Assembly: GCA_002337125.1 (NCBI GenBank)
Contig: DDFJ01000001.1
Coordinates: 124,001-188,000 of the forward strand
Reading direction: 5' to 3'
DNA: 64,000 nucleotides
Origin: Chitinophagaceae bacterium UBA1931
GTDB taxonomy: Bacteria; Bacteroidota; Bacteroidia; Chitinophagales; Chitinophagaceae
Of this stretch, positions 9,154-17,763 are shown one piece after another. Numbering within the stretch: position 1 is the stretch's first letter; every line of letters begins with the position of its first letter. The notes beneath the pieces are model-generated. The model was not told the DNA's origin. It did not search any database and was given only the letters and a program-made list of their open reading frames with translations. Made by a program: the position numbers and the translations under genes.

Positions 9154-11862
9154 ATGAAGAAAAAGCTACCAGGTCTTTTCTTGATGTTAACGGTTTGCCT
9201 GCTGTCTCTTCACTCAATGGCCCAATCCGTTGTTATCAAAGGAAACGTAAAAAATGCAAGCACAAAAGAGGGTATCCCTGCAGTTTCTGTTGCAATTAAA
9301 GGAACCCAACAAGGTGTTTATACAGATGAAAAAGGAGAGTTCAGTCTCTCCGTATCAAAACTTCCCGTAACACTTGTTATTTCCTCCGTTGGTTATGAAG
9401 CCAAAGAAATAACTGTAAGCAGCGCTTCTGCTGATGTAAATGTTGAGTTGGCAACAGCTTCAACTTTGGGTCAGGAGGTAGTTGTGTCAGCTACAAGGGT
9501 TGCTACAAAAATTCTTGAATCGCCCGTAAGTATTGAAAGAGCAAGTGCAACTACCATTCAGGGTGCGCCTTCGGCTTCTTATTATGATGTAATCAACAAC
9601 TTTAAAGGTGTTGATATGATGGCATCATCACTCACCTTTAAAACTCCAACAACAAGAGGTTTTCTTGGAAGTGGTAACGTAAGGTTTAACCAATTAGTTG
9701 ATGGAATGGATAACCAGGCTCCTGGTCTTAACTTTTCTGTTGGTGGTGTAATTGGTTTAACCGAACTCGATGTTGATAATATGGAACTTTTGCCCGGTGC
9801 ATCTTCTGCATTGTATGGCCCAGGTGGTATGAACGGAACATTGCTTCTTACAAGCAAGAACCCATTCAAATACCAGGGACTTTCAGTACAGATTAAACAA
9901 GGTATTATGCATACCGATCAAAAGTTCAGAGATGTGTCTCCTTACTTCAACTGGAGTATGAGATGGGCTCATAAAGTAAACGAACGCCTTGCATTTAAAA
10001 TTACCAGTGAACTGGTACAGGCAAAAGACTGGCTGGCTGGTGATAACAGGAATTACAATAAAGCAACCGGTCAATTTATTGGCGGCGACAGAATTACTGA
10101 TCCTGCTTATAATGGTATCAACGTTTATGGTGATGAAGTTGCAAGGGATATACGCCCCATCATCAACAACTTTGCATCAATTCCAGGTTATGCATCTTTG
10201 ATTGCTACTTTGCCTTCAACCATGTATGTTTCAAGAACCGGTTATACTGAAAAAGAACTGATTGATCCCAATACAGTAAACTTTAAAGTTGGTGGTTCTA
10301 TCAACTATAAAATCACAAACAAAATTGAAGCTATCCTCAGCGGATACTGGGGCACAGGTAATACTGTGTATACAGGAAGCGACAGGTATAGCCTTCAGGA
10401 TATGAAAATGGGTCAGTTTAAATTTGAACTGAACAGTAAGAACTGGTTACTGCGTGCATATACAACGCAGGAAAATTCAGGTAACTCTTACAACCTTACA
10501 GCTACTACTTCATTCTTTAACGAAGCATGGAAACCAACTCAACAGTGGTTGCCTGAATATGTTGCCAGTTACCTCAACAGTCGTTTATCATTGGGTATGA
10601 CAGATCAGCAGGCACATATTGCTGCAAGAAATTTTGCAGATCAGGGTCGCCCGCTTCCAGGTACCACTACATTTAATAACCTGTTTAATTTCATTAAAGG
10701 TATTCCGATTGGTAAACCACAATCAGGAGCTCCTTATGGTGGTGGCCGTTTCCTCGACAGGTCTGATTTGTACAATATCGAAGGACAGTACAACCTTTCA
10801 AGTGTAACAAAAGGTTTTGCTGAAATTCTCATTGGCGGTAACTATAAAAAGTATGTACTGAATTCACAGGGAACTTTATTCGCCGACAGTACCGGTACAA
10901 TCGGTATTACAGAAATCGGTGCTTTTGTTCAGGTAGCGAAAGAGTTGTTCAATCAAAAAGTAAGACTTACAGTAAGCGGACGTTTTGATAAAAACCAAAA
11001 CTTCAAAGAGCGTTTTACTCCGAGAGCAACTGCATTGTTCCGCATCAGCAAAAACAATAACCTGCGTCTTTCTTATCAAACAGCTTATCGTTTCCCAAGT
11101 ACACAAATGCAATGGATTAACCTGTTTGTTGGTGGTGACTACTGGTTGATTGGCGGACATAAAAACTTCCGTTCTTATTATGGCCTGAACAGTAATCCTG
11201 TTTATGCAATTGTAAACGATGTGCCAACCAGCGAAGTGGTAACAGTAACAGATCTGAAACCTGAATCAGTAAGTTCAATTGAATTTGGTTATAAGGGTCT
11301 TAACCTGAATGAGAAATTGTTGATTGATGCATATACTTATTATGGTCAGTACCAGGATTTCCTTACACGTCGTTTAGTAATGCAGAATCCAACAACTACC
11401 AAGAAGAAGTTTTCTATTCCTGTAAACTCAACTACAAAAGTGAAAACTTACGGTTTTGGTATTGGTGTTGATTACAGGTTACCAGCTAACTTCTCTATTG
11501 GAGCCAACTTCTCCAGCGATAATTTAACGGATGTGCCACAAGGATTCCAGGCATCTTTCAATACACCCAAATACAGGGTTAACCTGAAGCTTGCAAACAC
11601 AGGCTTTGGTAAAAACGACAGGTATGCGTTCAACATTACTTACAAATGGATGGATGCTTACAAGTTTGAAAGTGATTTCATCAACGGTACAGTTCCTGCA
11701 ATCAATACACTTGATGCGCAGCTCAGTTATAAAATACCAAAAACAAGGTCTGTATTTAAAATCGGAGGAAATAATATCTTAAATCAATACTATGTGCAAG
11801 GCCCGGGCAACCCAGCCATTGGCGGATTGTATTATGTAAGCTTTGCTTATAACGTATTTTAA
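9154..11862 (+). CDS. TonB-dependent receptor with carboxypeptidase-regulatory-like domain
   Basis: 902 residues. Signal peptide 1-23, then a CarboxypepD_reg-like domain at about 25-95 (VVIKGNVKNASTKEGIP...GVYTDEKGEFSLSV), a plug domain at about 110-240 (LYGPGGMNGTLLLTSKNPF), and a 22-strand-type barrel ending in an aromatic C-terminal residue (SFAYNVF). It is an outer-membrane active transporter energised by TonB. The substrate is unknown. It is followed after 21 nt by a FAS1 lipoprotein instead of SusD, so it is not a canonical SusC/D glycan pair. A TATTTTG at 9116-9122 resembles a -7 box with one base missing. Confidence 0.9.
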   Translation: MKKKLPGLFLMLTVCLLSLHSMAQSVVIKGNVKNASTKEGIPAVSVAIKGTQQGVYTDEKGEFSLSVSKLPVTLVISSVGYEAKEITVSSASADVNVELATASTLGQEVVVSATRVATKILESPVSIERASATTIQGAPSASYYDVINNFKGVDMMASSLTFKTPTTRGFLGSGNVRFNQLVDGMDNQAPGLNFSVGGVIGLTELDVDNMELLPGASSALYGPGGMNGTLLLTSKNPFKYQGLSVQIKQGIMHTDQKFRDVSPYFNWSMRWAHKVNERLAFKITSELVQAKDWLAGDNRNYNKATGQFIGGDRITDPAYNGINVYGDEVARDIRPIINNFASIPGYASLIATLPSTMYVSRTGYTEKELIDPNTVNFKVGGSINYKITNKIEAILSGYWGTGNTVYTGSDRYSLQDMKMGQFKFELNSKNWLLRAYTTQENSGNSYNLTATTSFFNEAWKPTQQWLPEYVASYLNSRLSLGMTDQQAHIAARNFADQGRPLPGTTTFNNLFNFIKGIPIGKPQSGAPYGGGRFLDRSDLYNIEGQYNLSSVTKGFAEILIGGNYKKYVLNSQGTLFADSTGTIGITEIGAFVQVAKELFNQKVRLTVSGRFDKNQNFKERFTPRATALFRISKNNNLRLSYQTAYRFPSTQMQWINLFVGGDYWLIGGHKNFRSYYGLNSNPVYAIVNDVPTSEVVTVTDLKPESVSSIEFGYKGLNLNEKLLIDAYTYYGQYQDFLTRRLVMQNPTTTKKKFSIPVNSTTKVKTYGFGIGVDYRLPANFSIGANFSSDNLTDVPQGFQASFNTPKYRVNLKLANTGFGKNDRYAFNITYKWMDAYKFESDFINGTVPAINTLDAQLSYKIPKTRSVFKIGGNNILNQYYVQGPGNPAIGGLYYVSFAYNVF

Positions 11863-11883
11863 TTTTTAAACTCTAAAGAAAAA

Positions 11884-13155
11884 ATGATGAATAAGATATT
11901 TAAATCAAAACAAATACAGGCTGCGTTTGCACTGATTGTGCTTGTGCTGGTATCCTGTAACAAAATATATGAACCAGTTCCGGGTGCTGTTTACGATCCG
12001 GGTGATGCAACAACAACCATTGCCAAGAAAATAGCAGCCAACAGCAGCTATTCAATCTTTACTGCTGCTTTAAACAGAACAGGATTGTACACAGTGCTTG
12101 ATCAGCCAAATGCAAACTTTACTGTGTTTGCACCAACTGATGCTGCGTTTACAGCTTCAGGCTTATCGCTTACTATTGTGAATGCAATGCCTGTTGCTGA
12201 TTTAACCAAAGCGCTTCAGCATCACATCATACCAAACGAAAAAATAACAGGGGCACAAATTGCAACAACAGTTCCCAATGTTGAAAAGAAGAGTGCACTG
12301 GATATTACCACTGTAGCATTTGTATCGTCATTACCAACTACATCAATTCCAATTAAGATGTCCATTTTCCCATCAAGCAGGGCTACAGGAAAATGGCTCA
12401 ACAATATTCCTGTTACTGCAACAGATGTATTTACCGGTTCAAACGGTGTGGTACATTCTGTAGCTGCTGTTGTTGCTCCTCCAACAAGAGTATTGCTTGA
12501 TACTTTAAGCCGTGATCCTGATTATGCTTATTTTATGGCTGCTGTATTACGTGCTGATTCAGGTTTAACGTCTTCATCAACTTCAAGTTTGCAGTATGCG
12601 TTAGGTCAGCCGTTCGCAAATCTTACTATATTTGCTCCAACCAATGCTGCTTTCCAGGCTGTGTTGTATGCACAAGCTTACCCGCTTGTTTATGCACAGA
12701 CCTATAAAGCTGTTTACGATGCACAGATTGCCGGTGGTGCAGATGTTGCAACAGCTACTGCTGCTGCAACTGCATATGCAACAGCAAATGCTCCTGCAGC
12801 AACCACTACTTTAGTGGGATCGCCAACGGTATTTTCTAACCCTGCATTGTATGGCGTGTTAACCGCACAGGCAGTGAAAGGTATTGTTGTTTATCATATG
12901 ATGGGGCAGCGTTACTTCTCTGTAAACTTTGGTACAACTGCTGCCAGTTACCCAACATTGCTGAACACAGCTATCCCTGCTCACCCGGGCTTATCCATTG
13001 CCGTTACATTATCCAACAACTTAGGTGTTGGTTTATCGGTAAAAGGTGTTGCCAATGCTACAGCTGCTGCAGCAACTGTAACTGCTACAGGTGTTGACAG
13101 ACCTGCTGTAAACGGTGATTTGTTTAAAATTAACCAGGTGTTGTTACCACAATAA
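11884..13155 (+). CDS. Fasciclin (FAS1) domain lipoprotein
   Basis: 423 residues with a lipoprotein signal (VLVLVSCNK, lipid-modified Cys near residue 22). There are two FAS1 domains. The first spans about 45-205 and contains NFTVFAPTDAAF; the second spans about 210-420 and contains NLTIFAPTNAAF. The second carries an Ala/Thr-rich insertion around residues 255-305 with runs of alanine. FAS1 domains mediate adhesion or ligand binding. The 21 nt spacing after the TonB receptor, and the shared terminator, mean co-expression. It probably acts as a surface partner of the receptor in place of SusD; that role is inferred. Confidence 0.85.
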   Translation: MMNKIFKSKQIQAAFALIVLVLVSCNKIYEPVPGAVYDPGDATTTIAKKIAANSSYSIFTAALNRTGLYTVLDQPNANFTVFAPTDAAFTASGLSLTIVNAMPVADLTKALQHHIIPNEKITGAQIATTVPNVEKKSALDITTVAFVSSLPTTSIPIKMSIFPSSRATGKWLNNIPVTATDVFTGSNGVVHSVAAVVAPPTRVLLDTLSRDPDYAYFMAAVLRADSGLTSSSTSSLQYALGQPFANLTIFAPTNAAFQAVLYAQAYPLVYAQTYKAVYDAQIAGGADVATATAAATAYATANAPAATTTLVGSPTVFSNPALYGVLTAQAVKGIVVYHMMGQRYFSVNFGTTAASYPTLLNTAIPAHPGLSIAVTLSNNLGVGLSVKGVANATAAAATVTATGVDRPAVNGDLFKINQVLLPQ

Positions 13156-13175
13156 AGAATTCTGCTTTTTTTGTA

Positions 13176-13212
13176 AAAAGGTTGACAGTTCAGGCTGTCA
13201 ACCTTTTTATTT
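13176..13212 (+). terminator. Terminator of the TonB receptor / FAS1 operon
   Basis: Arms AAAAAGGTTGACAG and CTGTCAACCTTTTT pair perfectly around a short loop and are followed by ATTTTTT. It is a very strong intrinsic terminator. Confidence 0.92.
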
Positions 13213-13232
13213 TTTTAAGTAGCCGATTCCTG

Positions 13233-13240
13233 TAATTTTG
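13233..13240 (+). promoter_or_regulatory. -7 element for the glmU-like / tpiA operon
   Basis: TAATTTTG matches TAnnTTTG exactly, 23 nt before the TTG start codon at 13264. A T-run near 13211-13217 stands where the -33 element would be. Confidence 0.6.
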
Positions 13241-13263
13241 CTTGCTTTTAAACAAATCATGAG

Positions 13264-14430
13264 TTGAATATAGTTCTCTTCGATACTACAGCTCGTACTA
13301 CACTTTATCCCTTTACTGCCATAAGGCCTGTTGCAGAAATCAGAGCAGGCATTTTAACAAACAGGGAGAGATGGGAACTTTTACTTCATTCGAAATCATT
13401 TACACTTACAGAAGCTTACCTGCAGGAAAAATTTCCATCTGCCACAGGGAAAGATTTTTTGTTCATCAATGCAGCATTGATTGCATCGGCTGAGTTGCTT
13501 GAGCAAATCCGGAATCTGTCGTTGGAACAGGGAATTATTCAGAACGGACTTGTGATGGCGGTAAGAACAGCTCAACAGCTTTCTTTTGGTTTTGCAGCTG
13601 ATGATTGTAAATCTGTTGCATTTACAGAATGGAAAACGAAGGAACAGCTGATTCAATATCCGTTTGAATTGGTACGCTACAGTGAAACAAACAGCAAAGC
13701 TGATTTCGAACTCATCACTCATAACAGATCATCTCAGCCTGTTTCATCAACCAATCATGTAATTCATCCCGAAGCAATATTTATTGAAGAAGGAGCTGTT
13801 GTTGAACATTGTTTCTTAAATGCATCTGCAGGTCCTGTTTATATTGGAAAAGATTGTCTCCTCATGGAAGGAAGCATGATACGTGGACCGTTTGCCGCAT
13901 TGGAAAAATCGGTGGTGAAGATGGGTAGCAAAATTTATGGTGCAACAACTGTTGGAAGGCAATGTACTGTTGGAGGTGAAATCAAGAACAGTATCTTTTT
14001 TGATTATTCCAACAAAGCACACGATGGATATATTGGCGATGCAGTGATAGGCGAGTGGTGTAATGTTGGGGCAGGAGCTTCCTGTTCAAATATCAAGAAC
14101 ACTGCCGGTGAAGTGAAAATTTGGAATCCGCACCTGCATCAATGGATCAGCGCAGGAAATAAATGCGGCGTTATGCTGGGTGATTATACAAAAGTTGCCA
14201 TCAACTCATCATTAACCACGGGGTTGGTTAGCGGTGTTTGCAGTAATATTTTAACAGAAGGATTATCGGCAAAGTACATCGCCGATTTTACCTGGAATAT
14301 TAAAACGGGCGAAAAGTATATGCTTGACAAAGCAACCCGTGATATTGAAAACTGGATGTACCTGAAAAATAAATTTATTACAGACGCTGACAGAAAAATT
14401 CTGCAGCATATTTATAATTATCAATTTTAA
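13264..14430 (+). CDS. GlmU-like putative sugar nucleotidyltransferase/acyltransferase, TTG start
   Basis: 388 residues. The N-terminal half has a degenerate nucleotidyltransferase look; the C-terminal half has left-handed beta-helix hexapeptide character (about 165-330: IEEGAVVEHCF, IGKDCLLMEGS, IGEWCNVGAGA). This is the Bacteroidota GlmU-family lineage whose members begin with a pattern like (M)NxxLFD...RP(V/F)A(E/D)IRxGI. That pattern starts right at the TTG at 13264; the ATG at 13259 is out of frame and hits TGA at once. It may make an activated amino sugar; the exact substrate is not known. tpiA follows after 11 nt. Confidence 0.78.
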   Translation: MNIVLFDTTARTTLYPFTAIRPVAEIRAGILTNRERWELLLHSKSFTLTEAYLQEKFPSATGKDFLFINAALIASAELLEQIRNLSLEQGIIQNGLVMAVRTAQQLSFGFAADDCKSVAFTEWKTKEQLIQYPFELVRYSETNSKADFELITHNRSSQPVSSTNHVIHPEAIFIEEGAVVEHCFLNASAGPVYIGKDCLLMEGSMIRGPFAALEKSVVKMGSKIYGATTVGRQCTVGGEIKNSIFFDYSNKAHDGYIGDAVIGEWCNVGAGASCSNIKNTAGEVKIWNPHLHQWISAGNKCGVMLGDYTKVAINSSLTTGLVSGVCSNILTEGLSAKYIADFTWNIKTGEKYMLDKATRDIENWMYLKNKFITDADRKILQHIYNYQF

Positions 14431-14441
14431 AACATCAGAAC

Positions 14442-15200
14442 ATGCGTAAACAAGTTGCCGCTGCAAACTGGAAAATGAATTTAACGTATCAACAGGCCGA
14501 ACAGTTGATCAACGATATTACTAATACACCACATAGTGTAAACGAAAACCAGCTGGTGGTTTTTGCTGTACCTTTTCCTTACCTCACAATGGTTGTTGAG
14601 AAACTGAAAGGTACAAAAGCAGGTGTTGCTGCACAGAACTGCTACACACAAAAAGCAGGTGCTTATACCGGTGAAACTTCAGCTGAAATGCTGCAATCAA
14701 TTGGTGTTGGTTATGTAGTGCTTGGACATAGTGAAAGAAGAGAATACTTTAACGAAAGCAATCAAATGCTTGCTGATAAAGTAAACATTGCATTGTCTTA
14801 TGGCTTAACTCCAATCTTTTGCTGTGGTGAAGCACTGGCTATCCGTGAAGCAGGTACACAAAATGAATTTGTTGGAAACCAGCTGAAAGAAAGTCTGTTT
14901 CATTTAAGTGCTGATGATCTTCAGAAAATTATTATTGCTTACGAACCAATCTGGGCTATTGGTACTGGTAAAACAGCAACATCTGAACAGGCACAGGAAA
15001 TGCATGCTCACCTTAGAGGAGTACTGGCTGCACAGTACGGTAAAGAGGTAGCTGATAACATTTCTATTTTGTATGGTGGAAGTGTGAAAGGTGCAAATGC
15101 AAAAGAAATCTTTGGTCAGCCTGATGTTGATGGTGGTTTAGTTGGAGGTGCTTCTTTGAAAGCTGATGAATTTGTACAAATCATTAACGGTTTAAAATAA
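14442..15200 (+). CDS. tpiA: Triosephosphate isomerase
   Basis: 252 residues of a complete TIM barrel. Catalytic residues are all present: N9 and K11 (ANWKMN), H96 (GHSERRE) and E168 (AYEPIWAIGTG). The phosphate-binding loop 6 and GGSVKGANA are intact. It interconverts dihydroxyacetone phosphate and glyceraldehyde 3-phosphate in glycolysis and gluconeogenesis. It sits 11 nt after the GlmU-like gene and 3 nt before a hemerythrin gene, so all three are likely in one operon. Confidence 0.97.
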   Translation: MRKQVAAANWKMNLTYQQAEQLINDITNTPHSVNENQLVVFAVPFPYLTMVVEKLKGTKAGVAAQNCYTQKAGAYTGETSAEMLQSIGVGYVVLGHSERREYFNESNQMLADKVNIALSYGLTPIFCCGEALAIREAGTQNEFVGNQLKESLFHLSADDLQKIIIAYEPIWAIGTGKTATSEQAQEMHAHLRGVLAAQYGKEVADNISILYGGSVKGANAKEIFGQPDVDGGLVGGASLKADEFVQIINGLK

Positions 15201-15203
15201 ACC

Positions 15204-15674
15204 ATGCAAAGGGATAAAAATCTTTATCCGCTATCACATCAGCATCACAATGGACTGATGGCTGTTCTGCTTTTGAAGAAAGGCCTGCAGAAAAATGCTG
15301 ATACTGGTGTTATGCGTGATTTTATCCTTGCCGCATGGAATGATGAACTGAACGGTCATTTTATTGCAGAAGAGGAGCATTTAAAACCTTCTCTTCTGCA
15401 ATTACCTCAGTTGCAGCAATTGTATGATCAGATGATGCAGGAACATCAGCAGATCAGATCGGTGATTGATGCACTGGAAAAAAAGAATAGTCAGATAGAA
15501 TTAATTGCTTCGTTCAGAGATTTGCTGGAGAAACATATCCGCTTTGAAGAACGGGAGTTGTTTCCTTTTATTGAACAGCATGCAACAGCTGAAGCCTTAA
15601 ATGAAGCTGGTAAAAAGTTAAGCCATTTGCCCAATGGCAACTGCAGTCATTTCCCAATAAAATTCTGGGAATAG
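15204..15674 (+). CDS. Hemerythrin HHE-domain protein
   Basis: 156 residues of four-helix type with histidines and acidic residues spaced as in HHE domains: SHQHHNGLM near 9-17, GHFIAEEEHL near 51-60, QEHQQIR, and LEKHIRFEERELFPFIE near 108-124. These would bind a di-iron centre for O2, NO or redox sensing. The ATG is 3 nt after tpiA's stop, so translation is probably coupled. It converges with sua5, 9 nt away. Confidence 0.82.
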   Translation: MQRDKNLYPLSHQHHNGLMAVLLLKKGLQKNADTGVMRDFILAAWNDELNGHFIAEEEHLKPSLLQLPQLQQLYDQMMQEHQQIRSVIDALEKKNSQIELIASFRDLLEKHIRFEERELFPFIEQHATAEALNEAGKKLSHLPNGNCSHFPIKFWE

Positions 15675-15683
15675 ATTAAATCA

Positions 15684-16652
15684 TTACTTCATAATAAACT
15701 GGGCTCTTTCCAGTCTGTCGTTGATAGCACGTCCCAAACCTTCATTGGGCAAATGTTCAGCAAGAATTATCTCTGCTTTCAATTTGTCTGTTTCACGCAA
15801 AATGCGGAACAGGTTTTTTGCCGCTTCATCAAGCGAGGCATTTTCCGATAAAATGAATTGCTGATCCTTTGGAATATCCGGGTGATATTGAGAGAAATTG
15901 ATGAGGATAATTTTTTTGTCTTCAAACCTGCGGATCATCTCATCTGCTTTTCCCATGTACAACGGTGTATGCGTTGCGTAATGACTTTTCAACTGACCAG
16001 GTGCATCGGGGTTCTCTGTTATTTTTTTAATTGCATTGATTTTCTTTCCAACTGCTTTCTCAATTGCTTCAACTGAAATTCCTCCGAGCCGGTATACTTC
16101 CAGTTCGTCTTCATCATTCCATCCAACAATGGTTGATTCAACTCCAACAGTACATTCGCCGCCATTAAGGATATAAGGAATTTTTCCTGCAAGACCTTCG
16201 TAAACATGCTCTGCAGTTGTTGGACTTACATAGCCTGAAGGATTTGCACTTGGTGCAGCGAGTGGGAAATCGATCTGACTTAATAATTCAAGTGTTAATG
16301 CATGATTGGGAACACGTATAGCAACTTTGTTGCTGCCTGCAGTAACAAGATCGGGTACTGCATTTGTTTTGTTGAACAGAATTGTCAATGGTCCCGGCCA
16401 GAAAGCATCTGCCAGTAATTTTGCTTCTGCAGGAATATGCTGAATGTAAGGCCTTGCTTTTTCAAGCGAAGCAACATGCATAATCAAGGGATTGAATTGT
16501 GGTCTGTTTTTAGCTGCGTAAATTTTTAATACAGCATCTTCATTTAATGCATTCGCAGCAAGTCCGTAAACGGTTTCAGTAGGGATAGCTACAAGTTCCC
16601 CGTTTGATAAAAATGCAATTGCCTGTTGAATATCTGTGCCTGTTATTGTCAT
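15684..16652 (-). CDS. sua5: L-threonylcarbamoyladenylate synthase, Sua5 type
   Basis: 322 residues. An N-terminal YrdC/TsaC domain (about 1-205) with ETVYGLAANA, KNRPQFNPLIMHV and LAAPSANPSGYVSPT is followed by a linker and a C-terminal Sua5 domain (about 225-322). The enzyme makes threonylcarbamoyl-AMP from threonine, bicarbonate and ATP for the t6A37 modification of ANN-decoding tRNAs. The length is that of full Sua5, not the short TsaC. It begins 2 nt after the K+ channel gene. Confidence 0.92.
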   Translation of the reverse strand: MTITGTDIQQAIAFLSNGELVAIPTETVYGLAANALNEDAVLKIYAAKNRPQFNPLIMHVASLEKARPYIQHIPAEAKLLADAFWPGPLTILFNKTNAVPDLVTAGSNKVAIRVPNHALTLELLSQIDFPLAAPSANPSGYVSPTTAEHVYEGLAGKIPYILNGGECTVGVESTIVGWNDEDELEVYRLGGISVEAIEKAVGKKINAIKKITENPDAPGQLKSHYATHTPLYMGKADEMIRRFEDKKIILINFSQYHPDIPKDQQFILSENASLDEAAKNLFRILRETDKLKAEIILAEHLPNEGLGRAINDRLERAQFIMK

Positions 16653-16654
16653 TT

Positions 16655-17629
16655 CTAAATTGTTACAGGTAATTCTTCATGATGATAGTTGTCAATTTTA
16701 TTCAGGTGCAGCAGCGTAGTGCTTTTGTCTTCACTCGGTTCATACATCATGTCAAATTTAGCACCGTAAACAAATTCATCTGCAATATAAGAGCCCCTGC
16801 TTACAACTGAGTTGGAATATTCTTCATCATAGCCTTTCACAAAAACCAGTATTTCTGCTTCCGCTTCTTTTATTTCTTTACGGGTTAAATTGTATAGCGG
16901 GCTTTCTTCATTTATTGGATGAACAATGGTCCAGTTGCTTGAAAGTGTATTTGCTTTTGAAAGATCGAGATCAAGACTGTAAAACCTGTTCTTTTTTTCA
17001 TTGTCTTTATCCTGCATCTTCAATACAAGCGTAACCTTTACTTCCACATCAGTTAAAAAATGATTTTTGTAAGGTGCAAAACGAAACATGAGTGCATATC
17101 CATCTTTAAAAGGCGCAAACAACGCATTCTTGCTGAAAATGAGAAATGCTTTAGGTTGTGAAAAACGCCCATACATTAAGCCCGTTGCAATGGCAAACAT
17201 CAGCAATCCGGTTATTGATTCAAAAGCTGCTACTGAATTTGCTGTTAATGAAATAGGATATACATGCCCGTAGCCAACAGTTGAAAGTGTTTGGGCACTG
17301 AAGAAAAACGCTTCCCAGAATTTACCTAAAGTGGAATGTTGTTCCATACCACCTAACTGCTCAACACCAACTAAAAAATAAATGCAGGCAAAAAAAATGT
17401 TTACAATTACGTAAGAAAGACCCATTACCGAAAGAAATTTCCAGGTGGGGATTTTCAGCATAAACTGGTAAATACTGAAACTTTTCAGGAAAGAAACTCC
17501 CTTGAAACGAACGTTGGGGCGACCTTTCTTTTCAAAGAAACGGCCACCGCTTTGTTTACTGCTTACGTTTAAACCGGTTTCCCTGTTTTCTTTCGCCTTT
17601 TTATTAATGATATGATTGATTGATGCCAT
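16655..17629 (-). CDS. Inward-rectifier (Kir-type) potassium channel
   Basis: 324 residues. A basic cytoplasmic N-terminus (about 1-65) leads to TM1 near 70-93, a pore helix with the K+ selectivity filter TVGYG near 117-121, TM2 near 135-158, and a C-terminal immunoglobulin-like cytoplasmic domain (about 165-324) with FRFAPYKNHFLTDVEVKVTL. This is the KirBac architecture of two TM segments plus the Kir domain. The ligand or gating signal cannot be read. It is co-transcribed with sua5 (2 nt gap), with no obvious functional link. Confidence 0.88.
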   Translation of the reverse strand: MASINHIINKKAKENRETGLNVSSKQSGGRFFEKKGRPNVRFKGVSFLKSFSIYQFMLKIPTWKFLSVMGLSYVIVNIFFACIYFLVGVEQLGGMEQHSTLGKFWEAFFFSAQTLSTVGYGHVYPISLTANSVAAFESITGLLMFAIATGLMYGRFSQPKAFLIFSKNALFAPFKDGYALMFRFAPYKNHFLTDVEVKVTLVLKMQDKDNEKKNRFYSLDLDLSKANTLSSNWTIVHPINEESPLYNLTRKEIKEAEAEILVFVKGYDEEYSNSVVSRGSYIADEFVYGAKFDMMYEPSEDKSTTLLHLNKIDNYHHEELPVTI

Positions 17630-17745
17630 GTTCTAAGATGTGTAAAAATAAAGAAACAAAATTGCTCTTGCTTTACCAAGTGTATCTGCAAGTTGTGTAG
17701 CCGGCTCAATCAGTCCTATTATTCTTTTATTCGCTGGTTTCGGTC

Positions 17746-17753
17746 TATATTTG
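17746..17753 (+). promoter_or_regulatory. -7 element for the flippase / GT4 operon
   Basis: TATATTTG matches TAnnTTTG exactly and ends 10 nt before the TTG at 17764 and 19 nt before the GTG at 17773. The short distance makes the GTG the more comfortable start. A TTTT at 17725-17728 is a possible weak -33 element. Confidence 0.55.
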
Positions 17754-17763
17754 AGGATACCGG

